Shown here piece by piece: positions 6,561 through 8,305 of a stretch of 8,305 nt of DNA. The position numbers were made by a program, and so were the translations under genes. Position 1 is the first letter of the stretch; every line of letters begins with the position of its first letter. Source of the DNA: Flavobacteriales bacterium (GTDB taxonomy: Bacteria > Bacteroidota > Bacteroidia > Flavobacteriales > Crocinitomicaceae); NCBI GenBank assembly GCA_947375085.1, contig CANCEQ010000135.1, positions 1 through 8,305 on the forward strand. The letters are read 5' to 3'. Below the pieces are notes generated by a model. That model worked only from the letters and a program-made list of their open reading frames with translations. It made no database searches and was not told the DNA's origin.

Positions 6561-8162
6561 ATGAATAAAATTATAACTTCTATAACACTATTATTCCTCT
6601 TTATTGGGAATATTACTTTTTCTCAATCTAGCAATAGTTCAATATGTCCTATTATTCCTACACCTTCTGTATATCAGACTATTCAAGGTGTCTTCGTTTT
6701 TTCTGATAATAAAATTGAAATTAATTCAACAAATTTACCAAGTGAAATTGGGCTCTACTTAAAAAGTCAACTAGCAACTTTATTTTCTATTCAATCTAAC
6801 GAAGTGAAATCAAAGGGTGAGATTGTTTTTCAAACCATTCAAAACGTTCCAAAAGATTCCTACTCGATTGATGTTTCAGATAAAACAACAATTACTTACA
6901 GTTCAGAGCAAAGTTGTTTTTATGCTATTAATTCACTTTTACAATTAATTCATAAAGAAGGAAATAATTACCAAATTACGAAGTGCTTTATCAACGATTC
7001 TCCTAAATTTCAATGGAGAGGAATGCACTTAGATGTTAGTCGTCATTTTTATAATGTAGCGGAGGTAAAACGCTATATCGATTTAATGGCATTGTACAAA
7101 TTCAATACTTTACATTGGCACTTAACAGATGATCAAGGATGGAGAATTGAAATTAAAAAATATCCAAAACTAACCGAAATAGGAGCTTGTAGAGACAGCA
7201 CTGTTATTGGTCATTATAATGATTCTCCAAGAAAATATGAGAAGAAGAAAACAGATGGGTTTTATACCCAAGAACAAATAAAAGACATTGTTGCTTACGC
7301 TTCAAAAAAATACATTTCAATTGTTCCTGAAATTGAAATGCCTGGACATAGTAGAGCAGCATTAGCTGCCTATCCTGAGTTTTCATGTACAGGAAAACAA
7401 CAACCAGTACCGGGTTTATGGGGAGTTTTTGAGGATATTTACTGTTCAAAACCACAAACAATTGAATTTTTACAAACTATTTTAGACGAAGTAATCCCTT
7501 TATTCCCTTCTAATTACATTCACATAGGTGGAGACGAAGCGCCCAAAGCAAGATGGCTTGAATGTCCGAATTGTCAAAAAGTAATGGCCGATCATCAATT
7601 AAAAGATGTTCACGAATTGCAATCCTATTTTGTTAAAACGATGGATCGTTACTTAACTTCTAAAGGAAAAAAATTAATTGGATGGGATGAAATTTTAGAA
7701 GGTGGGATTTCCCCAAATGCAACGATTATGTCTTGGCAAGGAGAAAAAGGTGGAATTGAAGCGATTAAACAAAAACACACTGTAGTTATGACTCCAATTA
7801 ACGAATGTTATTTTGATCATTATCAAAGCAATAACCCAAAAGAACCATTAGCAATTGGCGGTTATTTACCAATTGAAAATGTTTACAATTACAACCCAAT
7901 TCCAAAAGGTTTAACAAATGAAGAAGCATCCTATATCTTAGGAGCTCAAGCAAATGTTTGGACAGAATACATCCCAACAATGAGTAAATTAGAATATATG
8001 GTATTTCCGAGAGCATTAGCAATGTCTCAAGTTTTATGGTGTAGAGAACAAAAACCTGCTTTTGAAGATTTCAGAACAACCATCATAGAATCTCAATTTC
8101 CTTTTTTAGATCGATTCAACGTAAATTATTCGAAAGCTATTTTAACACCTGATACAAAATAA
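6561..8162 (+). CDS. Exported beta-N-acetylhexosaminidase, glycoside hydrolase family 20
   Basis: This 533-residue enzyme removes terminal beta-linked GlcNAc or GalNAc from chitooligosaccharides, glycoproteins or peptidoglycan fragments. Residues 1-22 form a signal peptide (MNKIIT, hydrophobic core, then FSQ), so it acts in the periplasm or outside the cell. There is no lipoprotein cysteine. An N-terminal GH20b domain covers about 28-145. The catalytic barrel starts at QWRGMHLDVSRHF (151-163, R153) and includes LHWHLTDDQGWR (184-195), PEIEMPGHS (256-264), and the catalytic pair D325-E326 in HIGGDEAPKARW (321-332). Substrate-pocket aromatics are visible at W375 (GWDE), W393 (SWQG) and W467 (WTEY). 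In GH20 the acid is the Glu, and the Asp orients the substrate acetamido group for anchimeric assistance. A C-x-x-C at 335-338 is present. The protein ends soon after the barrel with no added carbohydrate-binding or secretion-sorting domain. It is followed after 1 bp by the cutC-like gene. Confidence 0.94.
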   Translation: MNKIITSITLLFLFIGNITFSQSSNSSICPIIPTPSVYQTIQGVFVFSDNKIEINSTNLPSEIGLYLKSQLATLFSIQSNEVKSKGEIVFQTIQNVPKDSYSIDVSDKTTITYSSEQSCFYAINSLLQLIHKEGNNYQITKCFINDSPKFQWRGMHLDVSRHFYNVAEVKRYIDLMALYKFNTLHWHLTDDQGWRIEIKKYPKLTEIGACRDSTVIGHYNDSPRKYEKKKTDGFYTQEQIKDIVAYASKKYISIVPEIEMPGHSRAALAAYPEFSCTGKQQPVPGLWGVFEDIYCSKPQTIEFLQTILDEVIPLFPSNYIHIGGDEAPKARWLECPNCQKVMADHQLKDVHELQSYFVKTMDRYLTSKGKKLIGWDEILEGGISPNATIMSWQGEKGGIEAIKQKHTVVMTPINECYFDHYQSNNPKEPLAIGGYLPIENVYNYNPIPKGLTNEEASYILGAQANVWTEYIPTMSKLEYMVFPRALAMSQVLWCREQKPAFEDFRTTIIESQFPFLDRFNVNYSKAILTPDTK

Positions 8163-8163
8163 T

Positions 8164-8305
8164 ATGGAATTAGAACTTTGTGCTGCATCCATTCAAGCTG
8201 TTCAATTAGCGAAAAAATACAATTTCAATCGAATTGAATTGTGTCAAAATTTAGAACAAGGTGGCATTACTCCGTCTATAGGAATGATTCAAACTGCTTT
8301 AAAAT
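8164..8305 (+). CDS. cutC: CutC-family protein, N-terminal fragment
   Basis: An ATG at 8164, 1 bp after the hexosaminidase stop, opens a frame that runs off the window after 47 complete codons. The residues MELELCAASIQAV, FNRIELCQNLEQGGITPS and IGMIQ match the start of CutC (PF03932), a TIM-barrel family whose N-terminus reads roughly ELC...S...A..A...G..RIELC..L..GGLTPS. CutC was named for copper homeostasis, but its biochemical activity is poorly defined. The almost touching upstream gene suggests the two are translated together, which hints at a sugar- or glycan-related role here; that is inference. The fragment covers about a fifth of the usual length, so completeness cannot be judged. 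Confidence 0.85.
   Translation, partial: MELELCAASIQAVQLAKKYNFNRIELCQNLEQGGITPSIGMIQTALK

Noticed and set aside
7204..8022. Minus-strand open frames of 74 and 85 codons inside the hexosaminidase gene.
   Set aside because: They oppose conserved GH20 sequence and show no recognisable domain.

Overview
The window is strongly AT-rich and tightly packed. It has no recognisable Shine-Dalgarno sequences, its best promoter candidate is of the TTTG / TAnnTTTG type, and its exported proteins have signal peptides ending in ...FGQ or ...FSQ. Together with the gene families present, this points to a member of the Bacteroidota, most likely a flavobacterium. Both ends of the window cut through genes.

Bases 1-5192 look like the 3' part of one operon on the + strand. 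It holds the tail of a DabA (DUF2309) gene, then dabB (NuoL/MrpA-like membrane subunit), then a SulP-family anion transporter with a C-terminal STAS domain, then an outer-membrane porin of the OprO/OprP type. It ends in a strong intrinsic terminator. DabA and DabB are the two parts of the DAB energy-coupled inorganic-carbon accumulation system. The SulP protein is a plausible second bicarbonate carrier, and the porin is a plausible outer-membrane entry route. The operon can therefore be read as a complete outer-to-inner-membrane route for bicarbonate/CO2 in what is probably a heterotroph. No carbonic anhydrase gene is visible in the window.

Bases 5193-6450 hold two housekeeping-type genes that converge and overlap by 8 bp: a RimJ/RimL-like GNAT acetyltransferase (+) and a small atypical SDR / NAD(P)-binding protein (-) whose usual catalytic Tyr is a Trp.

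Bases 6451-6560 form a divergent intergenic region with one promoter candidate for the rightward genes. Bases 6561-8305 hold an exported GH20 beta-N-acetylhexosaminidase, followed after 1 bp by the start of a cutC-family gene that runs off the window. This is probably the beginning of a glycan-salvage operon.

No RNA genes, insertion sequences, CRISPR arrays or attachment sites were seen. The most interesting element is the dabA-dabB-sulP-porin arrangement. Its parts are known families; their grouping as one transport route is inference.
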